Source: Paenibacillus sp. FSL M7-0420 (lineage in GTDB: Bacteria > Bacillota > Bacilli > Paenibacillales > Paenibacillaceae). Taken from it: DNA of 64,000 bases. Shown piece by piece: positions 33,568 through 43,050 of this stretch. Under the pieces are notes generated by a model. That model saw only the letters and a list, made by a program, of their open reading frames with translations. It was not told where the DNA came from and ran no database searches. Each line of letters begins with the position of its first letter. The first letter of the stretch is position 1. The stretch is taken from contig NZ_JBBOCJ010000001.1 in the NCBI RefSeq assembly GCF_038002345.1, positions 248,001 through 312,000 on the forward strand. Reading direction: 5' to 3'. The translations under genes were made by a program, and so were the position numbers.

Positions 33568-35037
33568 CTAATCCCGCAGGCATGGAAGGGAGACCTTGAA
33601 GGCAGCGCCCTCACCCGGAGTGCTGGATACCGTCACCTCTCCCTGATGCGCTTCGGCAATGGACCTCGTAATCGATAACCCAAGCCCGGAGCCGCCGTAT
33701 TTGCGTGTGCGGGAGGAATCGCTGCGGTAGAAACGGTCGAAGACATGCGGGAGATGCTCTGCAGAGATGCCGGAGCCGTTATCCTTTACGGTCAGCTCTG
33801 CCAGTTCTCCCCCGGCGTGCAGAGATATATGGATGATGCCCTTGACCGAATCGGTATGCTGAACCGCATTGTGGAATAGATTAAGAAGGACCTGTCTGAT
33901 CTGGTCAGGATCAACCAGGCACCGGATGCCGCAGGCCAGGTCGAAGACAACCTGCCGTTCTCCGGCCAGTACCCGGAGCTGCGCCTGCATGTCGTCGATC
34001 AGCTCGTCCAGCAGCACCTGCTTGACCCGCAGCCGGGGTGCGCCGTCCATCCGGGCGAGCAGAAGCAGGTCCTCCACCAGCTTGTTGATCCGCTTGGCTT
34101 CACCGTGCATGCTGCTGAGCGCGCTGTAGAGCTGTTCCCGGTTATCGGCAGCTCCGCGCAGCAGCACCTCCAGGAAGCCGTAGATGGACGTCAGCGGCGT
34201 CCGCAGCTCATGGGAAGCATCGGCGGCGAACCGGCGCATCTGCTCTTTCGCCTCCCGCTCATTCTTGAACGAAATTTCCAGCCGCTCCAGCATGCCGTTG
34301 AAGGACTGGGAGAGCTGGTCGATCTCAAGCTGGCCCTGCTCCTTCGGGAACCGCACATTCAGGTTGCCGGCATCGATAATCTGGGCCGAATGCCCCATGT
34401 TGGATAAGGGGACCAGCGTCTTGCGCAGTGTAGGTAAATACAGCAGCAGCCCGGCCAGCAGAGCCGCTACCGACAATGCGCCGAAGATAAGCAGCTGCTG
34501 CAGGATGACATCCCTCAGCGGTCCGGTCTCCACCGTCATCTGCAGGAGCATCCGGGCAGCGCCCGGTCTGCCGAGGTTCATGAAGACAGCCAGATGCTCG
34601 CTGCCATCCCCGGCGGTAATGAGCCGGTAGTCCCCATTTGGCTTGAACGTGGGGAGCTTCAACAGCTGGTCATAGGCCTCATTGCTCATTCTCGGAGCAG
34701 GCGAAGCGGACAGCGTCTCTTCCTTCAAATCCATGAAGCCGCCATCCTGATTGTAGATAGCGAGGGTAGTATGGGCGTCCAGCAGCAGGGGACGATGGTC
34801 TCCCCCGGGCCGTCTGTTACCTGCATTATTGAAGATTTCAAATGGCACAGAGCGTATCTGGGTCTCCATCGCCTCCGCCCGGTTGCTGTATATGAAATTT
34901 CGCATGAGTACATACTGGAGTGTGCCGATCAGTATAAGCAATCCTGAGAGAATGAGCAGCGAGGTGACGAGCAACTGCTTGCGCAGGGAACGCGGAGCAT
35001 GAAATCTGCCCGTGAATCTACGGGTCCGGGCAGTCAT
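33568..35037 (-). CDS. Sensor histidine kinase
   Basis: The 489-residue protein has two membrane segments (about 20-45 and 185-205) around an extracytoplasmic sensor of about 140 residues. HAMP, HisKA (DASHELRTPLTSIYGF) and HATPase domains follow (N box LLNLFHNAVQHT, G box DNGSGI and GSGLGLSI). It would phosphorylate the adjacent response regulator, whose stop overlaps its start (ATGA). The signal is not evident. Its location next to the GT39-GT2 module suggests envelope stress or glycosylation control. Confidence 0.95.
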   Translation of the reverse strand: MTARTRRFTGRFHAPRSLRKQLLVTSLLILSGLLILIGTLQYVLMRNFIYSNRAEAMETQIRSVPFEIFNNAGNRRPGGDHRPLLLDAHTTLAIYNQDGGFMDLKEETLSASPAPRMSNEAYDQLLKLPTFKPNGDYRLITAGDGSEHLAVFMNLGRPGAARMLLQMTVETGPLRDVILQQLLIFGALSVAALLAGLLLYLPTLRKTLVPLSNMGHSAQIIDAGNLNVRFPKEQGQLEIDQLSQSFNGMLERLEISFKNEREAKEQMRRFAADASHELRTPLTSIYGFLEVLLRGAADNREQLYSALSSMHGEAKRINKLVEDLLLLARMDGAPRLRVKQVLLDELIDDMQAQLRVLAGERQVVFDLACGIRCLVDPDQIRQVLLNLFHNAVQHTDSVKGIIHISLHAGGELAELTVKDNGSGISAEHLPHVFDRFYRSDSSRTRKYGGSGLGLSITRSIAEAHQGEVTVSSTPGEGAAFKVSLPCLRD

Positions 35038-35720
35038 ACCAGATCCACCCGGTACCCCGCCCCGCGCAGGGTGCGGATGATCCGGTGTTCCTTATCGCCG
35101 AGCTTCTCCCGGAGGGAGCGGATATAGACCTCCACGATATTCTCCTCCCCGCCGAAGTCATAGCCCCACACCTTGTCCAGAATCATCGGCTTGCTCAGGA
35201 CCAGTCCGTGGTTGATCACCAGATACTGCAGCAGCTCATATTCGGTCGGAGACAGCTCCAGCACTTCCTCCTTATGGCGGATCTCTTTGCGGCGGCCGTC
35301 AATCCGGAAGGGGCCGCAGCGGACCTCGCCGAGCAGGCCGGGGAACTGGTTGCGCAGCCGGGCCTGAATCCGGGCCAGCAGCTCCTCGAAGCTGAACGGC
35401 TTCACCATGTAATCATCTGCGCCCAGGGACAGGCCCGTGACGCGGTCGTCTACCTCATCCCTAGCGGTCAGCATAATGATCGCCACCTCCGCTTCCTCGG
35501 AACGGAGGCACCTGCAGACCTCGAATCCGTCCATGCCGGGCATCATCACATCGAGAATAACGACATGCGGCTTGAAGTCGGCCGCCGCTGCCAGCGCCTC
35601 AGCACCATCTGCGGCGGTCTGTACCTCAAAGCCTTCATTGATCAGGCCCAGCTCCAGGAACTGAAGGATATGAGGCTCATCATCCACCAGGAGTAGCCGG
35701 ACACCTTGGGCTGCTTTCAT
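35034..35720 (-). CDS. OmpR-family response regulator
   Basis: The 228-residue protein has a receiver domain with Asp13, Asp14 and the phosphorylation site Asp57 (VVILDVMMPGMDGF), the conserved VKPFS lysine, and a winged-helix effector domain (ELSPTEYELLQYL and VEVYIRSLREKLG). The ATG at 35720 has GGAGG eight bases upstream. It is the first gene of an operon with its kinase. Targets are unknown; the nearby glycosylation and flavoprotein genes are candidates. Confidence 0.96.
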   Translation of the reverse strand: MKAAQGVRLLLVDDEPHILQFLELGLINEGFEVQTAADGAEALAAAADFKPHVVILDVMMPGMDGFEVCRCLRSEEAEVAIIMLTARDEVDDRVTGLSLGADDYMVKPFSFEELLARIQARLRNQFPGLLGEVRCGPFRIDGRRKEIRHKEEVLELSPTEYELLQYLVINHGLVLSKPMILDKVWGYDFGGEENIVEVYIRSLREKLGDKEHRIIRTLRGAGYRVDLV

Positions 35721-35943
35721 TAGCAATTCCTCCAGATCCAGTAATTAAGTAAGTATAGTATGTCCATAGTTTGAAGCCGCAGGTTGAAGGTTTGCTGAAA
35801 ATAGGTCTTTGGAGCCAAACCTTCGATTCATTCGCGCTGATTGCGGTTAATCATAATGGTTAATCTAATTATAGTGATTTATATCGCCATGAATATGAAA
35901 TATAGTTAGAAATTAATCAGTTTAAGGCGGGCAATAAAGGGTT

Positions 35944-35973
35944 TTGACGGCGGGTATAGAACACTATTAGAAT
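35944..35973 (+). promoter_or_regulatory. Candidate promoter in the gap before glgC
   Basis: TTGACG (35944-35949) and TAGAAT (35968-35973) are 18 bases apart. This would give a leader of about 230 bases before glgC. The gap 35721-36206 is AT-rich, with GGTTAAT repeated near 35844 and 35860; no gene was seen. Confidence 0.35.
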
Positions 35974-36206
35974 AAAGGGTACAACCTGGTTTTTGCTTTT
36001 GATTCGGCTTAACCGGTAATATGTCCCGATCAGCTGTTTTCCTCCCCGTATCACCCGTATTCATCCTGTCTCTGCATTTCTTTTGGGCTACATCTTTTCA
36101 CAACACTTCTTTTTAGGGTATTTACTTAGGTCTACACTTCATAGCATCACTCATTCAACCTAATTTATTACATGTTCCATTACCCATAAGTCAAGGAGGC
36201 TCTTCC

Positions 36207-37370
36207 ATGAAGAAAAAAGAGATGGTAGCCATGCTATTGGCGGGAGGCCAAGGGAAAAGATTAAAAAGTTTGACCAAATCGATTGCCAAACCGGCTGTTT
36301 ATTTCGGAGGAACCTACCGGATCATCGACTTCCCCCTAAGTAACTGCTCGAATTCGGGCATCGATACCGTGGGTGTGCTGACACAATATGAACCGCTGGT
36401 GCTGCATTCGTATATCGGAGTCGGCAGTGACTGGGATTTGAACCGCAAGGATGGCGGCGTATTCGTATTGCCGCCGCATGAACGGGAGAATGGAAGCAGC
36501 TGGTACCGGGGAACGGCGGATGCCATTTACCGCAATCTTAAGTTCGTGGATCAATTTGATCCGGAGCATGTATTAATTCTGTCGGGAGACCATATTTACA
36601 AGATGGATTATCATGCCATGCTGCAATATCACAAATCCAAGAACGCCGACTGCACCATCTCGGTCATTGACGTTCCATTGGAGGAAGCGAGCCGCTTCGG
36701 CATACTGAATACGGAAGATGATCTGAAGATTTACGAGTTCGAAGAGAAGCCAGCCCAGCCTAAGAGCACACTTGCTTCTATGGGAGTATATATTTTCAAA
36801 TGGGATGTTCTGCGCAAGCATCTGCTTGAGGACGGAGAGAACGCCGGATCATCCCATGACTTCGGTAAGGACATTATTCCGATGATGCTGGGTGAAGGCC
36901 AATCCCTGTACGCTTATCCTTTTGAAGGCTACTGGAGAGATGTAGGTACGGTAGACAGTCTGTGGGAAGCGAATATGGATCTCCTGAGCGATACGCCTCC
37001 CCTGAACCTGAATGATACCGGCTGGAGAATATTCACCCGTAATCCGAATCAGCCTGCACAATATGTGGCACCGGGTGCCAAGGTATCGAGCTGCATCATT
37101 AATGAGGGCTGCATCGTGCATGGCGAGGTGAAGCACTCTGTCCTCTTTTACGGGGTTGAAGTGGGCGAAGGCAGTGTCATCACCGATTCAGTCATTATGC
37201 CCAAGGTGAAGATCGGCAAGAACGTGAGAATTCACAAAGCGATCATCAGTCAGAACACGGTCATTGAGGATAATATGGAAATCGGCGTCGACCGGGAGAA
37301 TGAGGATGAAATCCTCCTGATCGACAGACGAAGCAAGAAGCTCAAATCTGTAGCAGCCAAAACCATATAA
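36207..37370 (+). CDS. glgC: Glucose-1-phosphate adenylyltransferase
   Basis: The 387-residue protein has the nucleotidyltransferase start [16 protein letters not shown], substrate-site segments [15 protein letters not shown] and GTADAIYRN, and a left-handed beta-helix C-terminal domain ([19 protein letters not shown]). It makes ADP-glucose from ATP and glucose-1-phosphate, the committed step of glycogen synthesis. In Bacillota GlgC works with GlgD, encoded 23 bases downstream. CAAGGAGGCTCTTCC precedes the ATG. No glgA or glgB is present in this cluster, which is unusual. Confidence 0.96.
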   Translation: MKKKEMVAMLLAGGQGKRLKSLTKSIAKPAVYFGGTYRIIDFPLSNCSNSGIDTVGVLTQYEPLVLHSYIGVGSDWDLNRKDGGVFVLPPHERENGSSWYRGTADAIYRNLKFVDQFDPEHVLILSGDHIYKMDYHAMLQYHKSKNADCTISVIDVPLEEASRFGILNTEDDLKIYEFEEKPAQPKSTLASMGVYIFKWDVLRKHLLEDGENAGSSHDFGKDIIPMMLGEGQSLYAYPFEGYWRDVGTVDSLWEANMDLLSDTPPLNLNDTGWRIFTRNPNQPAQYVAPGAKVSSCIINEGCIVHGEVKHSVLFYGVEVGEGSVITDSVIMPKVKIGKNVRIHKAIISQNTVIEDNMEIGVDRENEDEILLIDRRSKKLKSVAAKTI

Positions 37371-37393
37371 CCACAAGAGGACGGGGGATTCCG

Positions 37394-38497
37394 ATGAAAG
37401 AGCTTATGGGCGTAATTAATCTTGATCATGAACTGGATAATTTAAATGAATTGACCTATTTCCGCTGCGGGGCAGCGGTCCCCTTCGCCAGCCGTTACCG
37501 GCTGATTGACTTCGTCTTGTCCAACATGATGCGTGCAGAGCTGGAGAGCGTGGGACTGTTCGTCCGCCGCAAATACCGGTCGCTGATGGATCATCTCGGC
37601 GACGGCAAATCGTGGGATATGAACCGCAAGCATGGCGGATTGTTCATCCTGCCGCCGGACTGGAATGACCCTACGGATACCTCCCTGGGAGACCTGCAGC
37701 ATTATCATAACAATCTGGATTTTTTCAGAAGGGCTTCGGCCAAATACATCGTCTTCTCCGGCAGCCAGCACATTAACACGGTGGATCTGCAGGACCTCTA
37801 TCAGTATCACCTGGAGCAGGGCGCGGACGTAACGATGGTCTACAAGCAGATCGACGAGCTTCAGCCGGAGCATGATCCGTGCCTGCGGGTCGAGCTTAAT
37901 GAAGACAACGTAGTAACGAATATCCACCATGAGAAGCATCATCCGAATGTGTATCTGGACATCTTCATTATGGAGAAGAAGCTGTTCCTGGAGCAGGTGG
38001 AGCATTGCATCGCCCATGGCGAGAGCTATTTCTTCCGCGATGCCATTCAGAAGAACCGCCACAAATTCAAAATCTCCGCCTATGAATATAAGGGTTACCA
38101 TGCCGTTATCAATTCGCTGGAGAGTTACTATAAGAACAGTCTGGAGCTGCTGAAGCAGGAGAATTACTTTGGCCTGTTCAAAGAGAATCCGGTGCAGACC
38201 AAGATTAAATACGAGGCACCTACCCGTTATCTGGATAGTGCATCCGTCAGCAACTCGCTGGTGGCCAACGGCTGTGTAATCGCCGGGACGGTGGAGAACA
38301 GCGTTATTTTCCGGGGCGTACAGATTCGTAAGGGTGCGAGAATTATTAATTCTGTGATTATGCAGAAATGCGTGATTGAAGAGAATGCCGTGATTGAGAA
38401 TGTGATCATGGACAAAGATGTGCATCTCAGCAAAGACCGGATACTCGTTGGAGACAGCAGGCGTCCATTTGTCATAGCCAAGAGCAGCAAGATATAA
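37394..38497 (+). CDS. glgD: Regulatory subunit of ADP-glucose pyrophosphorylase
   Basis: The 367-residue protein is homologous to GlgC but lacks the glycine-rich GGxGxRL loop (its N-terminus reads MGVINLDHELDNLNELTYFRC). It keeps SRYRLIDFVLSNMMRAEL and the C-terminal beta-helix (ARIINSVIMQKCVIEENAV). GlgD of Bacillus and Geobacillus raises the activity of GlgC but is poorly active alone. It lies between glgC and glgP with short gaps, so the three are one operon. Confidence 0.95.
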   Translation: MKELMGVINLDHELDNLNELTYFRCGAAVPFASRYRLIDFVLSNMMRAELESVGLFVRRKYRSLMDHLGDGKSWDMNRKHGGLFILPPDWNDPTDTSLGDLQHYHNNLDFFRRASAKYIVFSGSQHINTVDLQDLYQYHLEQGADVTMVYKQIDELQPEHDPCLRVELNEDNVVTNIHHEKHHPNVYLDIFIMEKKLFLEQVEHCIAHGESYFFRDAIQKNRHKFKISAYEYKGYHAVINSLESYYKNSLELLKQENYFGLFKENPVQTKIKYEAPTRYLDSASVSNSLVANGCVIAGTVENSVIFRGVQIRKGARIINSVIMQKCVIEENAVIENVIMDKDVHLSKDRILVGDSRRPFVIAKSSKI

Positions 38498-38604
38498 TAT
38501 CTGGATCAGGGGAAATGTGCCACTTCAGGGCATTTCTTCTGATCCAGTGTTGTAATAGGCACTATTATCAACCAATACATGCTTGTGTAAGGAGGAACCT
38601 GCTG

Positions 38605-41037
38605 TTGTTCAACGATAAAGAGACTTTCAAACAAGTGTTCCGTGAGAAACTCATCGGGAAATTAGGCAAGCCGCTTGAAGAAGCTTCGAACGCCGACATT
38701 TATAATATTCTCGGCAACATGATCCGGGAGAGTGCCGGTAAGGACTGGGCGGACACCAATCAGAAGTTCAAGATCGACAAGGATAAGCAGGTATATTATT
38801 TCTCCATGGAATTCCTGATCGGCAGGCTGTTGGGCAATAACCTGCTGAATATGGGCGTGCTGGAGGTTGTCCGCGAGGGCCTCGCGGATCTGGGGTTCTG
38901 TCTGCAGGATATCGAAGAGGTGGAAGCCGATGCCGGTCTGGGCAACGGGGGGTTGGGGCGTCTGGCCGCCTGCTTCCTGGATTCACTCGCTTCCCTGCAA
39001 TATGCAGGACACGGCTGCGGCATCCGTTATAAATACGGATTGTTCGAGCAGAAGATTGTAGACGGCTATCAGGTGGAGCTGCCGGATTACTGGCTGCAGA
39101 ATGACAACGTGTGGGAAGTACGCCGCGAGGACAAACAGGTCGAGGTGCATTTCTGGGGACATGTGGACACCCGCTGGGAGAATGATGAGCTTGTGTTCGA
39201 GCACAAGGATTATGAAGCCGTACGGGCGGTTCCGTATGATATTCCGGTGATCGGTGCCGACCGCAGACATGTGAACACGCTGCGGAACTGGAGTGCCGAG
39301 TCCATCACCCAGCCATCGAGAGTCTTCGGCACGCTGGGCGGTACGGATTATCACAAGTTCCTCGAATACAAGCGTTCGGTGGAATCCATCTCGGAATTCC
39401 TGTACCCCGATGATTCCCAGTACGAAGGCAAGCTGCTTCGTCTGAAGCAGCAGTACTTCCTGTGCAGTGCCGGCCTGCAGAGTATTATCCGGACCTTCGC
39501 CAAGACGGGCCTGCCGATTGACAGCCTGCCTGACAAGGTAGCCCTGCATATTAATGACACTCACCCTACGCTGGTGATCCCAGAGCTGATGCGCATTCTG
39601 ATGGATGTCTATCATCTGGGCTGGGATCAGGCCTGGAGCATGACTACCCGGATGGTGTCGTATACCAACCATACCATTCTGAGCGAAGCGCTGGAGAAGT
39701 GGCCGATCGGCATGGTCAGAGAGCTGCTTCCGCGCATCTTCCTGATTATTGAGGAGATTAACGCCCGCTTCTGCGGCGAGCTGATGAGCAAATATCCCGG
39801 AGATCAGGACCGGATCAACCAGATGGCGATCATCCATGATGATCAGGTACGGATGGCGCATCTGGCGATTGTGGCCAGCCACAGTGTGAACGGTGTAGCG
39901 GCGCTGCATACGGAGATTCTGCAAAAGCGTGAGATGCGGCTGTTCAATGAGATGTATCCGCACCGCTTCAATAACAAGACCAACGGCATTACGCACCGCC
40001 GCTGGCTGCAGCATGCCAATCCCGAGCTTGCCGGACTAATCAGTGAGTCGATCGGCACCCGCTGGATGCATCAGCCCCAGGAGATGATCGGACTGATCAA
40101 ATACAGTGAGGATGCCTCCTTCCAGGAGCAGGTGGCTGCCATCAAACGCCGCAACAAGCTGCATCTGGCTGAATATATCACGAATAAGCATGGTATTGCG
40201 GTAGATCCCGACTCGATCTTCGATGTACAGGTGAAGCGCCTGCATGCTTATAAGCGCCAGCTGCTGAACGTGCTTCATATTATGCATTTGTATAATCAGA
40301 TCAAGGATAATCCATCCATTAATATCGTGCCGCGGACCTTCATCTTCGGTGCCAAGGCCGCTCCAAGCTATCATCTGGCCAAGCGGATCATTAAGCTGAT
40401 CAATACAGTGGCTGATGTAGTGAACCGGGATCCGGACATTAACGGGAAGATCCGTATCTTCTTCCTGGAGAATTATTCGGTATCGCTGGCGGAGAAGATT
40501 ATTCCGGCCGCCGATGTCAGCGAGCAGATCTCCACGGCGAGTAAGGAAGCCTCTGGTACCGGCAATATGAAGTTCATGATGAACGGTGCGCTGACGATTG
40601 GAACCATGGACGGGGCTAACGTGGAGATGCATGAGATGGTAGGGGACAATAATATGTTCCTGTTCGGCCTACGGGCAGAGCAGGTACTTGATTATTACCA
40701 GTACGGCGGATACCACGCCCGCGATATCTATAATGGCGACGGCCGGGTAAAAGAAGTCTTGGATCAGCTAATCGTCCCTGGTCCCTTCTGCTCCCATGCC
40801 CAGGAGTTCGATACGCTCTTCCAGTCGCTGATTGACAACAATGACGAATTCTTCGTGCTTAAGGATTTCGCCAGCTATGTGGAGACCCATGTCAAGATTG
40901 ACCTGGCTTACCGGAACCAGAAGGAATGGCTGAAGAAGTCCATCATCAATATCGGCCATTCCGGCAAATTCTCCAGCGACAATACGATTAGCCGCTACGC
41001 CGCCGAGATCTGGCATATCGATCCGGTCCGGTTATAA
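38605..41037 (+). CDS. glgP: Glycogen phosphorylase
   Basis: The 810-residue protein belongs to the glycogen/starch/maltodextrin phosphorylases (GT35). It carries the N-terminal EADAGLGNGGLGRLAACFLDS, HINDTHPTLVIPELMR, and the pyridoxal-phosphate lysine in EASGTGNMKFMMNGAL. It releases glucose-1-phosphate from glycogen with phosphate. The TTG at 38605 is chosen for AAGGAGG nine bases upstream; the frame is open for 30 more codons without support. A strong terminator follows. The operon thus joins ADP-glucose synthesis with glycogen breakdown. Confidence 0.96.
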   Translation: MFNDKETFKQVFREKLIGKLGKPLEEASNADIYNILGNMIRESAGKDWADTNQKFKIDKDKQVYYFSMEFLIGRLLGNNLLNMGVLEVVREGLADLGFCLQDIEEVEADAGLGNGGLGRLAACFLDSLASLQYAGHGCGIRYKYGLFEQKIVDGYQVELPDYWLQNDNVWEVRREDKQVEVHFWGHVDTRWENDELVFEHKDYEAVRAVPYDIPVIGADRRHVNTLRNWSAESITQPSRVFGTLGGTDYHKFLEYKRSVESISEFLYPDDSQYEGKLLRLKQQYFLCSAGLQSIIRTFAKTGLPIDSLPDKVALHINDTHPTLVIPELMRILMDVYHLGWDQAWSMTTRMVSYTNHTILSEALEKWPIGMVRELLPRIFLIIEEINARFCGELMSKYPGDQDRINQMAIIHDDQVRMAHLAIVASHSVNGVAALHTEILQKREMRLFNEMYPHRFNNKTNGITHRRWLQHANPELAGLISESIGTRWMHQPQEMIGLIKYSEDASFQEQVAAIKRRNKLHLAEYITNKHGIAVDPDSIFDVQVKRLHAYKRQLLNVLHIMHLYNQIKDNPSINIVPRTFIFGAKAAPSYHLAKRIIKLINTVADVVNRDPDINGKIRIFFLENYSVSLAEKIIPAADVSEQISTASKEASGTGNMKFMMNGALTIGTMDGANVEMHEMVGDNNMFLFGLRAEQVLDYYQYGGYHARDIYNGDGRVKEVLDQLIVPGPFCSHAQEFDTLFQSLIDNNDEFFVLKDFASYVETHVKIDLAYRNQKEWLKKSIINIGHSGKFSSDNTISRYAAEIWHIDPVRL

Positions 41038-41100
41038 CGCCATCGGTACAGGCTGCAGCTTCATAGCCGCAGCTCCAGGCGGTATAATCAGAACAGCAAA

Positions 41101-41145
41101 AGCCGCCCCACCCAGGAATAATTCCTGCGGTGGGGCGGCTTCTTT
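41101..41145 (+). terminator. Terminator of the glg operon
   Basis: AGCCGCCCCACC pairs with GGTGGGGCGGCT, extended by an inner CAGGAAT-ATTCCTG stem, and is followed by TCTTT. Confidence 0.88.
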
Positions 41146-41152
41146 GGTGCAT

Positions 41153-41235
41153 AAGAATTGATATGTTTTGGGGTCCCCGCAAAGTACCTGAGTCATCATC
41201 AAAGCTAAGCTCCACTTTGTGGGGGTATTTTGCGG
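41153..41235. repeat. Dispersed 83-bp palindromic repeat, copy 2
   Basis: The segment is about 90% identical to 5256-5338, including the hairpin arms CCCCGCAAAGT and ACTTTGTGGGG. It lies between the convergent glgP and sulfoxide reductase genes, just after the glg terminator. Confidence 0.8.
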
Positions 41236-41272
41236 TTCAGGACTTACTTGCTGCTGCTGATGAAGGCTAGCC

Positions 41273-41752
41273 TTACAGCACCTCGGATACCATGGCTGCG
41301 AACCGTTCGAGGAAGCGGCGCTCCTCGTCGTCGAAGCGGTGCTTGAGCGGGCTGTCGATATCCAGTACGCCATAGAGGGTGTCCCCTTTGACCAGTGGAA
41401 CAACAATTTCGCTGTTAGAGGCAGCATCGCAGGCAATATGTCCCGGGAAGGCATGAACATCGCCTACCACTAGCGTGCGGCGCTCTGCGGCTGCGGTTCC
41501 GCAGACACCGCGGCCCAGCGGTATGCGGATGCAGGCCGGAAGTCCCTGGAAGGGGCCGAGCACCAGCTCTGTGCCGTCAAACAAGTAGAAACCGGTCCAG
41601 TTGGTGTCCGGCAGAGAGAGCTTTAACAGCGCCGAAGCGTTGGCCAAGTTGGCAATGGCGTTCGGTTCACCCTCCATCAGTGCCCCGAGCTGGCTGAGAA
41701 CGGCTTCGAACCGTTCGCTGCGAGTGCCGTCATAAGGCATGGCTTGAAACAT
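41273..41752 (-). CDS. Free methionine-(R)-sulfoxide reductase (GAF fold)
   Basis: The 159-residue single GAF domain matches the fRMsr/YtsP family. Key features are GFYLFDGTELVLGPFQG, CIRIPLGRGVCGTAA and HIACDAASNSEIVVPL, which place the three conserved cysteines used for reduction of free methionine-R-sulfoxide. It is cytoplasmic and repairs oxidised free methionine with thioredoxin. AGGAAGGTGATGCTTC precedes the ATG. It stands alone. Confidence 0.93.
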   Translation of the reverse strand: MFQAMPYDGTRSERFEAVLSQLGALMEGEPNAIANLANASALLKLSLPDTNWTGFYLFDGTELVLGPFQGLPACIRIPLGRGVCGTAAAERRTLVVGDVHAFPGHIACDAASNSEIVVPLVKGDTLYGVLDIDSPLKHRFDDEERRFLERFAAMVSEVL

Positions 41753-41983
41753 GAAGCATCACCTTCCTGTACCTTGAGTCAGTATGAATCCCATAACTGT
41801 TAACTATCAAGATAGTACAGGGAAGCGCTATACGTCAAGCATTAACGGGGGATTAACAGGTTTTACCGCTTAGTGGAAGAAGAGGAAGAAGCAAGAATTA
41901 CTTAAGCGGAGGTGTTTCCGGGAACTCAGGGCAGGGTAATGCTTTTATAAATACAGCAGGCTAGTAGCCAGAAGGAGTGAAAC

Positions 41984-42283
41984 ATGCGCGCCGACGTACA
42001 GAACTTGTTTATTGGAATCCATATGCTATATTGTGCACATGAGAAGGATCTGACACTAACGGAAATGCTGCCGGAGCTGGAAAACCTGGGGTACCGGGTG
42101 GCGGAGCGCGAAGTGAAACAGGAGCTGGAACGGCTGACCCAGGAGAATTTCCTCACCGCCCATGGCGACGCTTATAGTGTCACGGGAACAGGAATCGAAG
42201 AGTTCAAAGCCATTCAGGCCAAGCTTGGTGTACTGTGCACCGAAGTGCTTAAGCCGGTTAAGGCTGCGGGTGCTTCGGGTTAA
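41984..42283 (+). CDS. Small winged-helix-like protein, function unknown
   Basis: The 99-residue protein is helical with a short beta hairpin: LGYRVAEREVKQELERLTQENF followed by GDAYSVTGTGIEEF. This looks like a winged-helix domain of the PadR or YjcQ sort, but I do not recognise the family for certain. GAAGGAGTGAAAC precedes the ATG. It lies alone, with a hairpin at 42333-42373 after it. Confidence 0.75.
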   Translation: MRADVQNLFIGIHMLYCAHEKDLTLTEMLPELENLGYRVAEREVKQELERLTQENFLTAHGDAYSVTGTGIEEFKAIQAKLGVLCTEVLKPVKAAGASG

Positions 42284-42332
42284 GTCTGAAGGTAGCTGCA
42301 CCGAATGGAACATAACATTAACGATAAGGTAC

Positions 42333-42379
42333 AGCGTCTGACCGTGTGGCGGCAAGCCATGGGGGCAGACGCTATTTGT
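42333..42379 (+). terminator. Possible terminator after the small winged-helix gene
   Basis: AGCGTCTG and CAGACGCT form an 8-bp stem over a 25-base loop, followed by ATTTGTG. The T-run is weak. Confidence 0.4.
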
Positions 42380-42462
42380 GATGGGTAAGCGGGAGTGACA
42401 GGTAAATGCGCCGTCCGGGCAGAATAAGTTGTATACTGATAGGGTTGAAAGGGGACGGGAAC

Positions 42463-43041
42463 ATGTATGTGTGCGGGGGGGCTATCCCGGAGTTAAGCGG
42501 ACGGAGGGTGCGTCTGCGGGCGATGCTGCCGGGGGATGCGCAGGCGCTGTTCGCGATTTGGAGCCATCCGGCAGTAGCGCCCTGGCTGGATGGTCCGCCT
42601 CTGTCCTCTGTGGAGGATGCAGAAGCACTAATTACCCTGCTGGCGGGGTGGGCGGTGGAGGAAGAGAGCCTGCGCTGGAGCATCCTGAACCCGGAAGGCA
42701 GTGTCATCGGAAGCTGCGGCTATAACCACTGGCAGCTTCAAGGCGCTTACCGGGGAGAGATCGGCTTCGAGCTGTCACCGGCAGCCATGCGCCAGGGGTA
42801 TATGCGGGAAGCGCTTATGCTTGCGCTTGCGTTCGGCTTCCATAGCATGGGGCTGAACCGGATGGAAGCCCTGTGCCACCCGGACAACCTTCGCGCAGAG
42901 CGGCTGCTCACGGGACTTGGCTTCCGGCAGGAAGGGCTGCTGCGGCAATACCGGCATACGGCATCGGGCTATCAGGATGTAGTGATGTATTCCCTGCTGC
43001 TAGGCGATACGGGCGCAGGAGAGAGAACAGAGAGAATATAG
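42463..43041 (+). CDS. GNAT acetyltransferase (RimJ/RimL type)
   Basis: The 192-residue protein starts with the strand SGRRVRLRAMLPGDAQALFAIW, has the acetyl-CoA region EIGFELSPAAMRQGYMREAL and the C-terminal HPDNLRAERLLTGLGFRQEG, typical of RimJ/RimL-like N-acetyltransferases that modify protein N-termini or small amines. AAAGGGGACGGGAAC precedes the ATG at 42463. An MFS efflux gene starts nine bases after its stop, so they are probably one operon, perhaps modification and export of the same compound; this is a guess from position. Confidence 0.93.
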   Translation: MYVCGGAIPELSGRRVRLRAMLPGDAQALFAIWSHPAVAPWLDGPPLSSVEDAEALITLLAGWAVEEESLRWSILNPEGSVIGSCGYNHWQLQGAYRGEIGFELSPAAMRQGYMREALMLALAFGFHSMGLNRMEALCHPDNLRAERLLTGLGFRQEGLLRQYRHTASGYQDVVMYSLLLGDTGAGERTERI

Positions 43042-43050
43042 AGAGAAGGT

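Noticed and set aside
37442..38425. 327-residue minus-strand ORF opposite glgD
   Set aside because: Antisense shadow with His- and Ile-rich composition; glgD is well supported.
38983..40014. 343-residue minus-strand ORF opposite glgP
   Set aside because: Shadow of the phosphorylase; no motif and no ribosome site.
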